Assembly (NCBI RefSeq): GCF_002163585.1
Contig: NZ_CP015579.1
Location: forward strand, 1,178,001 to 1,242,000
Length of the DNA stretch: 64,000 bases
Direction of reading: 5' to 3'
DNA from: Tatumella citrea
GTDB taxonomy: Bacteria; Pseudomonadota; Gammaproteobacteria; Enterobacterales; Enterobacteriaceae
Shown here: positions 46,341-55,813 of the stretch, piece by piece
Layout of the letters: each line of letters starts with the position of its first letter
How positions within the stretch are numbered: position 1 is the stretch's first letter
The notes under the pieces: generated by a model
The model's input: the letters and a program-made list of their open reading frames with translations, nothing else
Database searches by the model: none
What the model was told of the DNA's origin: nothing
Made by a program: the position numbers and the translations under genes

Positions 46341-48461
46341 ATGTTTACGGGTAAGGATTTTCAGGGCAAAAAAAGTCTGTTATGTCTTTCATTACTGGCA
46401 AGTATCTCAGCGTCGGCGGCTGTTCAGAACCCCGGGCAAACTCTGGTGGTAAAAGCAAAGCCGGCTAACAGTGCTGATGCAACCAAACAGCAGGCAACTC
46501 TGGGTAATCTGGGAAAAACCAGCGTCAAAGATACTCCATGGTCGGTACAAACGTTGTCTGCACCGATGATGAAAGCTCAGCAATTAAAGAGCGTTAATCA
46601 ACTGTACCGTTATATGCCATCGGTACAAGGCGATGGTGCCCGGCCACAGACCCGTGGGATGCAAGGCAGCGTTGTACAAAATAGTATGATCGATGGATTG
46701 AATGTAGTTTCGACGACTGATTATCCGGTTGAACAGTTTGATCATATCGAAGTTCTTGATGGTCTGGCAGGATCACTCTATGGACCCGCAAACCCGGCAG
46801 GGCTGTTTAATTTCGTGTCAAAACGCGGTACGGATACCCCATATCATTCCATTACCGTTGGCGGAGGGACAGGTCTGACCCATAAACTGGCCGGAGACTT
46901 TGGTGGTCCGCTCGACAGTAATGACAGAATTCGCTACCGGGCTAATGTGCTGGATGATGAAGGCGACGGCTATGTGAAAGGTAGTAAAATCCGCCGCCAG
47001 ATGTTCAGCCTGGCGCTGGATGCTAACCTGACTGATAAGACACTGCTGGAAACCAATTTCAGTTATTACCATTATTACGATAAAGGTCTGCCGGGGAAAT
47101 TTGCGCTGGCCAATGGCGTTTCTTTCCCTTCTGCCCCGAATCCGAAAACAGCCCATCTTGGCCAGTCGTATGCCGGTGATAACAATCACACGATGACAGC
47201 CGGTATTCATCTGAAACACGACTTCAATGGCAACTGGCTCGGCGAGGTTGGTTTTTTACGTCAGATTGCTGATCGTGAATCTACGGCCGTCACCAATACG
47301 CTGACCAATAATGCCGGTGATTACACCACTACCGCCTCGACCAGTACGGCCAGTCGTTTCACGATTAACAGCTATATGGCGAATATCAGTGGCGAAGAAG
47401 CAACCGGGTCGGTGACTCATCAGATTTCTGCCGGGATTCGTGGTTTTTCGTGGAAGAACTATAACCCGGTGTCGGGGGGAACATATACTCTGGGCAGCGC
47501 CTCACTGGATAATCCACAAGCGTTTGCAGAGCCTGATTATCCTGACTTTACTCATCGTTATCACTCGGCGAGTACCACCCAGACATCACTGTTGTTAAGC
47601 GACACCCTGACGTTTTCACCGCAGTGGAGCACCATCCTGGCAGGAAGTGAAAGCCAGTTAGCGACCTCAAACTACGGAGCCAGCGGAACAAGAACCAGCG
47701 ATTCTTCTGACAGTGGTTTCAGTGGTTCTGCCAGCCTGCTGTACAAACCTGTCGATCCTCTGACATTGTATGTGACTTATGCCGATAGCCTGCAGCAGGG
47801 GGATACCGCACCTACCGGAGCTTCTAACGCAGGTAACATTCTGGCACCTTACCGCAGCAAACAAATTGAAGCCGGTAGTAAACTGGCGGTAGGCCGGATG
47901 CTGCTGACCGCTGCGTTGTTCCAGATTAAACGTCCGTTCGCTTATACCAATAGTGATGGGGTGTATGGACTGGATGGTGAACAACGCAACCGGGGTCTGG
48001 AGTTAATGGCCGAAGGTGATGCGACCCAAAGTATTCATATCTACGGTGGTATGACCTGGCTTGACCCGCGTTTGCTGGATACGGCGAGTACCACTACCAG
48101 CGATAAGCAGGTGGTTGGTCTGGCCCGTTATACTGCCAGCCTGTTCGCTTCATATGATCTGCCGGTATTGTATGGCTCTGAAGTGCACGCCGGAGTTCGC
48201 TATGTCGGGCGGCGCAGCACTGATAATACGAACTCCGGTTGGGTCGGCAGTTATACGACGGTTGATCTTGGGAGCTCATGGAAAACCCACCTGTTTGCGA
48301 AAGCAACAACCTTCCGGGTGGATATCACTAACCTGACTAACCGCCATTACTGGACCAATATCGTGCCAGGTGGTCTGAACGGATATACCGGAGCGGGTTA
48401 TGCGAGTGCTTATCTGGGGGAACCGCGGATGGCTGAAGTCTCTATGCAGGTGCAATTTTGA
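46341..48461 (+). CDS. TonB-dependent siderophore receptor
   Basis: 706-residue outer-membrane receptor. Signal peptide of about 27 residues ending ASA-AV. A TonB-box-like TLVVKA near residue 34 is followed by the plug domain (TPWSVQTLSAPMMKAQQLKSVNQLYRYMPSV, TRGMQG, DGLNVVSTTDYPVEQFDHIEVLDGLAGSLYGPANPAGLFNFVSKR) and a 22-strand barrel ending in ...EVSMQVQF, with the required C-terminal Phe. It imports an iron-siderophore or similar complex; the ligand is not told by sequence. The next gene, overlapping by 4 bp, is a periplasmic metal-chelate binding protein. Confidence 0.93.
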   Translation: MFTGKDFQGKKSLLCLSLLASISASAAVQNPGQTLVVKAKPANSADATKQQATLGNLGKTSVKDTPWSVQTLSAPMMKAQQLKSVNQLYRYMPSVQGDGARPQTRGMQGSVVQNSMIDGLNVVSTTDYPVEQFDHIEVLDGLAGSLYGPANPAGLFNFVSKRGTDTPYHSITVGGGTGLTHKLAGDFGGPLDSNDRIRYRANVLDDEGDGYVKGSKIRRQMFSLALDANLTDKTLLETNFSYYHYYDKGLPGKFALANGVSFPSAPNPKTAHLGQSYAGDNNHTMTAGIHLKHDFNGNWLGEVGFLRQIADRESTAVTNTLTNNAGDYTTTASTSTASRFTINSYMANISGEEATGSVTHQISAGIRGFSWKNYNPVSGGTYTLGSASLDNPQAFAEPDYPDFTHRYHSASTTQTSLLLSDTLTFSPQWSTILAGSESQLATSNYGASGTRTSDSSDSGFSGSASLLYKPVDPLTLYVTYADSLQQGDTAPTGASNAGNILAPYRSKQIEAGSKLAVGRMLLTAALFQIKRPFAYTNSDGVYGLDGEQRNRGLELMAEGDATQSIHIYGGMTWLDPRLLDTASTTTSDKQVVGLARYTASLFASYDLPVLYGSEVHAGVRYVGRRSTDNTNSGWVGSYTTVDLGSSWKTHLFAKATTFRVDITNLTNRHYWTNIVPGGLNGYTGAGYASAYLGEPRMAEVSMQVQF

Positions 48462-49489
48462 TAAAAACTACATTGCCGGGTAAACTCCCGGCTTTAGCCA
48501 CTTTGCTGTTCAGTTTGTGTGCCAGTCCGTGGGTGGCAGCACAGACGGTCACGGATGACGCAGGGCACCAGGTCACAGTGCCAGACAGCGCCCTGAGGAT
48601 TGCCGATGGCTGGTTCGCACATCACTCACTGCTGATGACCTTAGGTGCCGGGGATCGTATCGTTGCTACGGTAAACCATCCTAAAGATCGGCCATGGATG
48701 TTTAAAGTCCAGCCCTCTCTGTATAACGCGCTCCAGACGCCGGGGCATGAGTTTTCCAGCGAGGCACTGGTATTAAGACATGCAGATGTAGTATTTGTAC
48801 CAAAAAATGATCCGGCAGCAGAGAGTTACCGTCAGGCCGGAATTCCGGTGTTGATGATGAATTTTGATGATTTTCCGTCGATGGAACGTTCGTTGCTAAC
48901 CACGGCTGCGGTAGTGGGGACGCCACAAACCCGTCAGCGTGCGGAAGCTTATAACCGTTACCTGAACCAACAAATCTCAATGATCAGTCAGAAAACCAGT
49001 GGACTGAGCCAGCAACAGCGCCCGACAGTGTTACATATTCAGTCGCTGAAACCACTGAAAGTTGACGGGCGTAATACGCTGATTGACACCTGGATCAAAC
49101 TGGCGGGTGGCAGAAATGTCGCTGCAAGTGTTGACGGTAATATGAAGCAGATTACCCCTGAGCAGGTACTTGCCTGGCAACCGGATTACATTATTCTGGA
49201 TGCATCGGCAGGAACGCTGGAACAGTCTCCGTATCAGGCGATATTTAGTCAGTTACGTGCCGTAAAACAACACCATGTGGTGCGCAATCCGTCAGGGGTT
49301 TTCCCCTGGGATCGTTACGGAACCGAAACTGCTCTGCAAATTCAGTGGGCAGCCCGGTTACTGCACCCTGCATTATTCCCTGGGCTGGATATGGTTCGTC
49401 AGACCCGTGATTTCTATCAGAAATTTTTCGACTATCCACTGACTGACGATCAGGCAAAACGTATTCTGGCTGCTGAGCCACCACAATGA
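48458..49489 (+). CDS. Periplasmic iron-chelate/cobalamin-type binding protein
   Basis: 343 residues from a TTG start overlapping the receptor stop, which couples translation. Signal peptide ends WVAAQ near residue 28. The mature part has the class III binding-protein pattern: TVTDDAGHQVTVP, AGDRIVATV, EALVLRHADVVFVP, an alpha-helical linker around 170-190, NTLIDTWIKLAGGRNVA, ITPEQVLAWQPDYIILD. It would carry the ligand imported by the TonB receptor. No matching permease or ATPase lies nearby, so the inner-membrane step must come from elsewhere. Confidence 0.88.
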   Translation: MIKTTLPGKLPALATLLFSLCASPWVAAQTVTDDAGHQVTVPDSALRIADGWFAHHSLLMTLGAGDRIVATVNHPKDRPWMFKVQPSLYNALQTPGHEFSSEALVLRHADVVFVPKNDPAAESYRQAGIPVLMMNFDDFPSMERSLLTTAAVVGTPQTRQRAEAYNRYLNQQISMISQKTSGLSQQQRPTVLHIQSLKPLKVDGRNTLIDTWIKLAGGRNVAASVDGNMKQITPEQVLAWQPDYIILDASAGTLEQSPYQAIFSQLRAVKQHHVVRNPSGVFPWDRYGTETALQIQWAARLLHPALFPGLDMVRQTRDFYQKFFDYPLTDDQAKRILAAEPPQ

Positions 49490-49528
49490 GTATGATGCCG
49501 CCCGCAAAATACACGGGCGGCGCAACAC

Positions 49529-50593
49529 TTAGCCAGCGACATGATCCCAGCGGGTTCGTTGCATATCGATAACGAAGCGGTATTTAATGTTCCCTGACAA
49601 CATCCGACTAAATGCCTCCTCAATATCCTCACCACCAATCATCTCAACATCCGCTGTAATATCATGCTTACCGCAGAAGTCGAGCATTTGCTGGGTTTCT
49701 GCAATGCTACCAATTGACGAACCACTGATGCTCAGACGTCTGAAAACCAGCGGAGTGATTTCCGGGCCCGGATGTGGATTATCAGGAATACCCACCAGTA
49801 CCATTCGGCCATTGGTTTTCAGCGTGTTCAGATAGGGATCCAACGAGTGCGGAGCCGCAACACAGTTCAGAATCAGATCCAGTTTTTGGCTGCATTCTGC
49901 CATTTGCACGGCATCGGTTGAAACCACCACCTGAGTCGCGCCCAGACGTAGTGCATCGACGCCTTTTTGCGGCGAGGTAGTGAATAAGGTGACTTCTGCT
50001 CCCAGGGCACTGGCCAGTTTGACCGCCATATGACCAAGACCGCCCAGACCAATTACACCGACTTTCTGCCCGGGTTGCAGATTGTGATTTTTCAGGGGAG
50101 ACCAGACGGTTACTCCTGCGCAGAGCAGCGGTGCAACAGCATGCAAAGGCAGGTTATCGGGCACGGAGACAACAAAATGCTGATCGACAATAATCTGCTC
50201 AGCATAGCCACCGAAGGTTGTTTTACCGGTGTAACGATCGGTTCCGTTATAGGTCGGCGTAAACCCCTGACTACAATATTGCTCTTCCTGCTGTTGGCAG
50301 AACTGACATTGCCCGCAGGAATCAACCATCACTCCGACGCCGACATAGTCTCCGGGCCGAAAACGGCTGACTGCAGCTCCGGTTTCCCTGACTCTGCCGA
50401 CAATTTCATGCCCCGGAACCAGAGGATATTGGCTGACGCCCCATTCATTACGTGCCATATGCAAATCGGAATGGCATACGCCACAATAGAGAATATCAAT
50501 ACGGACATCACCGGGTTGTACAGGACGGAGAGAAACGGGCCCGGTTGCCAGCGGAGTTTTGGAGTTCAGGGCCATAAGAGAGTTAATTTGCAT
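49529..50593 (-). CDS. Zinc-dependent NAD(P) alcohol dehydrogenase (YahK/cinnamyl-type)
   Basis: 354 residues from the ATG at 50591-50593 (AGG upstream); the longer reading runs into the operator. Catalytic zinc ligands are in GVCHSDLH (Cys, His) and GHEIVG; the structural zinc loop has CGQCQFCQQQEEQYC. Cofactor fold: VIGLGGLGHMAVKLASALGAEVTLFTTS, where the Ser after the second strand points to NADP. Likely reduces aldehydes to alcohols in the cytoplasm. It is divergent from an HxlR regulator with a strong palindrome between, so it is probably aldehyde- or redox-induced. Confidence 0.92.
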   Translation of the reverse strand: MQINSLMALNSKTPLATGPVSLRPVQPGDVRIDILYCGVCHSDLHMARNEWGVSQYPLVPGHEIVGRVRETGAAVSRFRPGDYVGVGVMVDSCGQCQFCQQQEEQYCSQGFTPTYNGTDRYTGKTTFGGYAEQIIVDQHFVVSVPDNLPLHAVAPLLCAGVTVWSPLKNHNLQPGQKVGVIGLGGLGHMAVKLASALGAEVTLFTTSPQKGVDALRLGATQVVVSTDAVQMAECSQKLDLILNCVAAPHSLDPYLNTLKTNGRMVLVGIPDNPHPGPEITPLVFRRLSISGSSIGSIAETQQMLDFCGKHDITADVEMIGGEDIEEAFSRMLSGNIKYRFVIDMQRTRWDHVAG

Positions 50594-50679
50594 AGTCTGC
50601 CTGCCAGCGGGACAGCCCCGCGAAGTGTTACGACATAAAAAGAGTGGCACACTATAGATATGCAGAACCATAAATGGTA

Positions 50680-50701
50680 GTAGTCACCATTTGGTGACTA
50701 C
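50680..50701. promoter_or_regulatory. Operator palindrome GTAGTCACC-ATTT-GGTGACTAC
   Basis: A perfect 9-bp dyad with a 4-bp spacer lies 21 bp before the HxlR gene and about 87 bp before the dehydrogenase start. Inverted repeats of this type are bound by HxlR/YodB regulators, so this is probably the shared operator. Confidence 0.7.
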
Positions 50702-50722
50702 CCGTCAATAACGGAGCAGAGC

Positions 50723-51115
50723 ATGCCGGAGTGGGAAGGGGATAAGTTGTATTTCTATGCAGATTCAGGGCCTCGCAGGCTGATGGATCTGTTTTCGGTG
50801 AAATGGAGCAGCATGGTGTTGCATGCACTCTGGCACTGGCCTCATGGCGCAGCCAGAACCGGGGAGCTGCAACGCAGCCTACAAGGTATTTCCAAAAAGA
50901 TGTTGTTTCAGACGCTAAAGGAACTGGAGTTACGGGGGCTTATTCACCGGGAAGTGTTTAGTGTCGTCCCGCCGAAAGTGGAATATTCGCTGACCGCTTT
51001 GGGGAAAATAGTGGCAGAGCCTGTAGAGCAAATGTATTTATGGGGGCTGGCTAATCAGCAGGCACTGGATGAAATGTCTGAAAATTTGCTGCGTAATACA
51101 CAAAATCAGACCTGA
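50723..51115 (+). CDS. HxlR-family transcriptional regulator
   Basis: 130-residue single winged-helix protein. SVKWSSMVLHALWHWPHGAARTGELQRSLQGISKKMLFQTLKELELRGLIHREVFSVVPPKVEYSLTALG is the HxlR pattern (key parts: FSVKW, GISKKMLFQTLKELE, PPKVEYSLT). No Cys is present in the sensor position near the N-terminus, so a YodB-like thiol switch is unlikely. Divergent from the alcohol dehydrogenase, which it likely controls via the palindrome at 50680-50701. Confidence 0.9.
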   Translation: MPEWEGDKLYFYADSGPRRLMDLFSVKWSSMVLHALWHWPHGAARTGELQRSLQGISKKMLFQTLKELELRGLIHREVFSVVPPKVEYSLTALGKIVAEPVEQMYLWGLANQQALDEMSENLLRNTQNQT

Positions 51116-51137
51116 CAGGCGTTGGCCTACGCGGGAT

Positions 51138-51165
51138 AAAAAACTGCCGGCAGATTTGCCGGCAG
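51138..51165 (-). terminator. Terminator facing left, downstream of the DoxX gene
   Basis: CTGCCGGCA (51144-51152) pairs with TGCCGGCAG (51157-51165) around GATT; on the minus strand it is followed by six U (51138-51143). Confidence 0.75.
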
Positions 51166-51245
51166 CCAAATACAACAACGTCTGACACAGTTAATATTTC
51201 CTGTCGGACACAGATTCGCAGGAAATTTGGGGGTAATAAAAATTG

Positions 51246-51665
51246 CTACTGTCGGGAGATACTGTATTTTCCCGCACCGAGCAACATAATGATCAGGCCA
51301 CCAAAGAAGTAAAGTGCTTCGGTTTCCAGTGCCCATGCACCAACCTCGGTAGTTTTGAAGAAGTTACCACCTACTACCAGTACGACGGCGAATAACAGGT
51401 TAATGGCGTAAACCAGCCCGGCAACCCGGGTCCAGACTCCCAGTATAATTAATACTGGTGCAATAATTTCTCCAATGTAAGCACCATAGGCTACAAAACC
51501 TGGTAAACCATGGGCCGCCAGCATCGGTTTAATCCAGTCGACCCCATGTACCAGCTTAAAACTGCCGTGAAACAGCATCAGCAACCCGAACACCAGACGC
51601 AGCAGCAGTTTCGCAAAATCAGGATGATCTACAACACGATCAAAACCAGCAATCAGCTTATTCAT
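51246..51665 (-). CDS. DoxX-family inner-membrane protein
   Basis: 139 residues from the ATG at 51663-51665 with GGGGAA upstream. Four membrane helices with the DoxX pattern: LLLRLVFGLLMLFHGSFKLVHG, an amphipathic segment with LAAHGLPGFVAYGAYIGEIIAPVLIILG, WTRVAGLVYAINLLFAVVLV, then a final helix LYFFGGLIIMLLGAGKYS. Homologues act in thiosulfate or stress-related redox chains; the role here is unknown. Confidence 0.88.
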   Translation of the reverse strand: MNKLIAGFDRVVDHPDFAKLLLRLVFGLLMLFHGSFKLVHGVDWIKPMLAAHGLPGFVAYGAYIGEIIAPVLIILGVWTRVAGLVYAINLLFAVVLVVGGNFFKTTEVGAWALETEALYFFGGLIIMLLGAGKYSISRQ

Positions 51666-52163
51666 AAAAATTCCCCGTTTAAAAATAGTAAGGTACGTCA
51701 AAAGCGCCAAAAACATCACCACTATTTTTTGAATAAAAACATCAAAAATTTAGAGTGGCAATTTTGGTTTTTGTGCTCCTGCTGGTGTCTTTCCGGGCAG
51801 ATTCTGCCATTCAGAAATGCACGCTGTCAGCCGGACAATAACAGACATATTTTCAGGTTCGTAATGCCTATTATGAAAATAATAAGTCTGTTTTTGACTT
51901 CTCCCGGACAAGGCAACATGCCAGAGTGAAAATGACGAACCGTAAGCTGAGGGTAGCTGGTAGTACCAACAGAGAGTAACGGGAATGTGGTTACTGGCAA
52001 TATATATCATTATTTAATCTTTACCAGACTGGAATTATAAAATTACTTTTCGGGGTTTTGTTGTCATATAAATTTAGTCACGGTTTTATCTCTTTCCTGG
52101 ATTATTAATATATTTTTCTTATGTTGAATTGAATTTTTCATAGGTTATTTTTATGGGGTGATT
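51666..52163. other. About 500 bp without a supported gene
   Basis: A short plus-strand frame (GTG 51755 to TAA 51841) starts like a signal peptide (VAILVFVLLLVSF) but ends at once; it lacks a ribosome site. The second half is AT-rich and should carry the promoter for the following binding protein. Confidence 0.4.
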
Positions 52164-52982
52164 ATGAGTAAATTTAAAATGATGGCAGCCATTGCCAGCC
52201 TGGCGTTGAGTAGTTTTTATGCCTGTGCCAATGGTTTTTCATCTGCGGGTAACCTGACTATTGGTTCAGATATGACATATTATCCTTATGAATATGTCAA
52301 AAATGACCAGCCTCAGGGCTTTGATATTGAGTTTATGACTCAGGTTGCAAAATTAATGAATCGCAAACCGGTATTTATGGATACCAGATTCGCTAATCTT
52401 GTTGTGGGGCTGATGAGCGGAAAATACGATATTATGAGTTCGTCATTATATATTACTCCGCAACGACTTCAGGCAATGGATATGATTCCTTACCTGAAAG
52501 GAGGGCAGGCAATAGTGATGCTGGCCAGCGCTCCGAAAAACCTGACAAATATGACGATGCTGTGTGGAAAAAAAGTGGCCACAATGCAGGGATCATTTGC
52601 CGCTAAACAGATGCGGGTAGCTAACGATTCACTCTGTGCTGATTCAGCGACACATCAAAAAATAATCATCGAAGAATATCCGTCTAATCCGGAAGCAACC
52701 CGTGCTTTATTTAGTCATGCTGCCGATGCTCAGCTTACCGATGCTGCATTATCTAAAGGGCTGACTGACCGCTTTAAAAACAGGCTGAAAGTGACTTCAG
52801 ATGAATTGCTGACCCCGGTACTGATTGGTATCGGAGTCAGAAAAGGTGATACTGAGGTTAAAGAAGCTTTGACCCGTGCTATCACGGAGTATCAGCAAAC
52901 CCCGGGTTATCAGCAATTGTTGCAGCGTTACGGATTTACTCGTCTGACGCCGCAGGATATCGCAACACTGATGCCAAAATAA
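52164..52982 (+). CDS. Periplasmic amino-acid-type binding protein (family 3), orphan
   Basis: 272 residues from the ATG at 52164 (GGGG upstream). Signal peptide ends near ACANG. The class II solute-binding fold shows LTIGSDMTYYPYEYVKNDQPQGFDIEFMTQVAKLMN, DTRFANLVVGLMSGKYDIMSSSLYITPQRLQAMDMIPYL, and the second lobe with a Cys pair (MLCGKK, SLCAD). The expected Arg that binds the ligand carboxylate is not at the usual position (ITPQR). No permease or ATPase follows. Closely resembles the gene at 57535. Confidence 0.85.
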   Translation: MSKFKMMAAIASLALSSFYACANGFSSAGNLTIGSDMTYYPYEYVKNDQPQGFDIEFMTQVAKLMNRKPVFMDTRFANLVVGLMSGKYDIMSSSLYITPQRLQAMDMIPYLKGGQAIVMLASAPKNLTNMTMLCGKKVATMQGSFAAKQMRVANDSLCADSATHQKIIIEEYPSNPEATRALFSHAADAQLTDAALSKGLTDRFKNRLKVTSDELLTPVLIGIGVRKGDTEVKEALTRAITEYQQTPGYQQLLQRYGFTRLTPQDIATLMPK

Positions 52983-52991
52983 CTTGCCCAC

Positions 52992-53020
52992 GGGCCGGAT
53001 CATCGTTAACCGGCCCCGTT
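52992..53020 (+). terminator. Probable terminator after the binding-protein gene
   Basis: GGGCCGG (52992-52998) pairs with CCGGCCC (53010-53016), followed by CGTTT; 10 bp after the stop codon. Confidence 0.5.
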
Positions 53021-53037
53021 TACCATAGGTCATTACT

Positions 53038-54507
53038 ATGCAGGTCACCGTCGACACCGGACTGAGTGCGATTACCGGAACCACAAATGGCAGGATTAAT
53101 TGCTTCCGGGGAATTCCGTATGGCGAGCCGCCAGTGGCTGAACGACGTTTTCTCGTTTCTGAAGCCGTCATAAATCCGGCACAGATGATTGATGCCACAC
53201 AGTTTCGGCCTGCGGCTCTTCAGCCAGAACGCCGATCCGGCCTTTCAGCTGAGCTGATGATTTCGCCATTCTCCGTCAGTGAGGATTGTCTTTATCTGAA
53301 TGTCTGGGCACCTGCAGCACCCTCGCCGGTCAATGGTTACCCTGTGCTGGTCTGGCTGCATGGTGGGTCAGCAATGTACGGTAGCGCCAGCCAGCCGGTC
53401 TATGACGGACAGACTCTGGCCAGTGAAGGCATCGTGGTAGTGACGGTCAGTTACCGGCTGGGATGTATGGGATTTATGGAACTGGGCCAGGCCCTGGGCC
53501 ACCAGTTCCACGGCAGCGGTAATGTCGCTCATCATGACCAGATACTGGCCTTACAGTGGGTGCAGGAAAATATTTCTGTATTTAATGGTGATGCTGGCCG
53601 CGTGACTCTTGCCGGAGAGTCATCGGGGGCAAAATCAGTGGCGGCGTTGCTGGCCAGCGGGCAGGGAAGAGGATTGTTTCATGCGGCGATTTCAGCGAGC
53701 GGTGGAGGTTCTTGTGTACATTCATTGCAGCAGGCTAATGATGTCACTACGATTTTTTTACAGCACCTGGAACAGATTAGCGGCAGCGATTCCCCCCTGC
53801 AGGCCAGTGACCGGCATCTGATGATGGCGCAAACCCGCACTGTCGAAGAGTACGGTTTTCTGTTCCCGTTTCGCACGGTGACTGACGGAAAGTTTTTACA
53901 GGACTCCCCACAGCAGGCCATTGCAAAAAAAACGGCCACCAGAATTCCTTTGCTGGCGGGTTTTAATCAGCATGATGGCTATTTTCAGCTTCCTGCCAAT
54001 CTTTGCCGGGCTAAACTGACTCACTATCTGCCCCGCCAACTACAACAGTGTGTTGAGCAGATTCATCTGCAATATTCGGATTATCCGCTGATCGATATTA
54101 TCTCTGACCTCGAATATATTTTGCCAACACTCGATCTTGCCGAAGCTCATCAGATGACTGATGCCGGTACTTACCTTTACCGGTTTAATCTGTTGCAGAC
54201 CGAAGGAGTGTTTGAAGGCTACTGCGTGCATGCCTGTGATTTACCCTACATCTGGCGTAATTTTAACGATCCTTATATGCAAGGTTTTGTAGCATCCGAT
54301 GCACAGCATTCTCTGACAGGCGCACTGCTGATGCAGCACTGGGTTAATTTTATAAAATATCATGACCCGTTGTTCTATGGGCAACCCGGGGGGGATGATG
54401 TGCTGTCACAAAGTCTGTCGCTGAATAACGAGGGAATTTCTTCGCTGGGGGATACTGTTGGCTGTAAACGTAAGATCTGGAACAGCGTGAGAGAACCACT
54501 GGCATGA
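53038..54507 (+). CDS. Type B carboxylesterase
   Basis: 489 residues, no signal peptide. Para-nitrobenzyl-esterase-like serine hydrolase. FRGIPYGEPPVAERRF near the start, SEDCLYLNVWAP, oxyanion-hole HGGS (108-111), nucleophile Ser195 in GESSGAKS, and the base His in VHACDLPYIW. Cleaves carboxylic esters; the natural substrate is unknown. It is convergent with the aldo/keto reductase and both share a terminator. The ATG is weakly served (ATAGGTCATTACT), but the N-terminus aligns with the family. Confidence 0.92.
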   Translation: MQVTVDTGLSAITGTTNGRINCFRGIPYGEPPVAERRFLVSEAVINPAQMIDATQFRPAALQPERRSGLSAELMISPFSVSEDCLYLNVWAPAAPSPVNGYPVLVWLHGGSAMYGSASQPVYDGQTLASEGIVVVTVSYRLGCMGFMELGQALGHQFHGSGNVAHHDQILALQWVQENISVFNGDAGRVTLAGESSGAKSVAALLASGQGRGLFHAAISASGGGSCVHSLQQANDVTTIFLQHLEQISGSDSPLQASDRHLMMAQTRTVEEYGFLFPFRTVTDGKFLQDSPQQAIAKKTATRIPLLAGFNQHDGYFQLPANLCRAKLTHYLPRQLQQCVEQIHLQYSDYPLIDIISDLEYILPTLDLAEAHQMTDAGTYLYRFNLLQTEGVFEGYCVHACDLPYIWRNFNDPYMQGFVASDAQHSLTGALLMQHWVNFIKYHDPLFYGQPGGDDVLSQSLSLNNEGISSLGDTVGCKRKIWNSVREPLA

Positions 54508-54514
54508 AGATATT

Positions 54515-54547
54515 TTCAGGGGCGTTGAAGGCCCCTGAACGATTTTA
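54515..54547. terminator. Bidirectional terminator between esterase and aldo/keto reductase
   Basis: TTCAGGGGC (54515-54523) pairs perfectly with GCCCCTGAA (54531-54539) around a 7-nt loop. T-runs flank it on both strands (CGATTTT right, AAAATATC complement left). Confidence 0.7.
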
Positions 54548-54558
54548 AGGAAAGCAGA

Positions 54559-55512
54559 TTATTTGCTGACAGTATCCAACAGTGACAGCTGCTGAGGTGT
54601 CAGCGAAAGCAGCAGTGCTTTAGCAAAGCTTTCGACCTGACTGGTACTGGTGGCACTGGCAATCGGTGCCGTGACTCCTTCGCGGGCAATCAGCCAGGCC
54701 AGCGCTACTTCAGCGGGTTTGGCATTATGTTCTTCCGCCACGCTGGTAATGGCATCCACAATTTTAAAACCACGCGGATTCAGGTATTTACTGATTCCTG
54801 AGCCACGTTTGCTTTGTTGTAAATCGTCCTGTTTGCGGTATTTTCCGGTCAGGAAACCTGAGGCCAGACTGTAGTAGGTAACAACACCAATATTTTTCTT
54901 AATGCACAGATCACGCAGTGGACCGTCAAAGCTGCTGCGATCATACAGGTTATACTCTGGTTGCAATACCTGGTAGGCCGGCAGTGAGTGTTGAGCGGCA
55001 ACATTCAGGGCATCAGAAAGCTGGGTGGCATCGAGGTTAGATGCACCTATGGCACGAATTTTTCCGTCAGCCAGCAGTTTTTTGTAGGCTTCCAGAGTCT
55101 CTTCGTACGGAGTTTCAGGATCAGGCCAGTGAGAGAAATAGAGATCAATATAATCAGTATTCAGACGGCGTAACGAGTCTTCTACAGCCTGGATAATCCA
55201 TTTTTTCGATAATCCTTTATGGCCTTCAATACCTAAATCTGAACCGACTTTGGTGAATAATTTTATCTGTTCACGGCGGCCAGGATGGGCTTTCAGCCAG
55301 CGACCGATAATGGTTTCAGATTCTCCCCCCTGGTTACCTTCTGCCCAGCGGGAATAGACATCGGCAGTATCGATGGTGTCAAAACCGTGATCGATAAAAG
55401 CATCCAGTATTTTAAAGCTGGCGGCCTCATCAATGGTCCATCCGAACACATTGCCGCCAAATACCAGTGGGGTGATGGACAAACTCGTCTGTCCCAGTAG
55501 TCGTTTAGTCAT
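54559..55512 (-). CDS. Aldo/keto reductase
   Basis: 317 residues from the ATG at 55510-55512, AGGAGA upstream. TIM-barrel NADPH reductase with the catalytic set Asp (DTADVYS), Tyr, Lys (KLFTKVGS) and His (YFSHWPDP). The cofactor end is APIASATSTSQVESF. The motif GFDTIDTADVYSRWAEGNQGGESE places it near the YajO/MdtA-type oxidoreductases of the AKR superfamily. It reduces small aldehydes or ketones; substrate unknown. Confidence 0.92.
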   Translation of the reverse strand: MTKRLLGQTSLSITPLVFGGNVFGWTIDEAASFKILDAFIDHGFDTIDTADVYSRWAEGNQGGESETIIGRWLKAHPGRREQIKLFTKVGSDLGIEGHKGLSKKWIIQAVEDSLRRLNTDYIDLYFSHWPDPETPYEETLEAYKKLLADGKIRAIGASNLDATQLSDALNVAAQHSLPAYQVLQPEYNLYDRSSFDGPLRDLCIKKNIGVVTYYSLASGFLTGKYRKQDDLQQSKRGSGISKYLNPRGFKIVDAITSVAEEHNAKPAEVALAWLIAREGVTAPIASATSTSQVESFAKALLLSLTPQQLSLLDTVSK

Positions 55513-55813
55513 CTCTGAAATTCTCCTGATAGTAAAAACATAGGCAGTCACTGACAGCGACCCGGCCTGATACTTACTCTGTCCGCTCAGCGGCGGGATT
55601 TCCTGAAGACAACTCTCAGCATATCGTGACTTTTACTATCTGGCAGAACCAATGTTGCGATATAACATGAATATTCCTCAATATCTGGCCGTAAAAAATA
55701 TCGGGGTCTCTTACACTATAACTGTAGTAAAACGTTGCCAGCCCTTGTGCTTACAGGGATAGGGTGACTGTTGCTATAGCAATAAAATCATCTCAGGGAG
55801 TGAATCAGGACGC

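Noticed and set aside
50594..50671. N-terminal extension of the alcohol dehydrogenase
   Set aside because: It would lie over the probable promoter and operator region and lacks family similarity.
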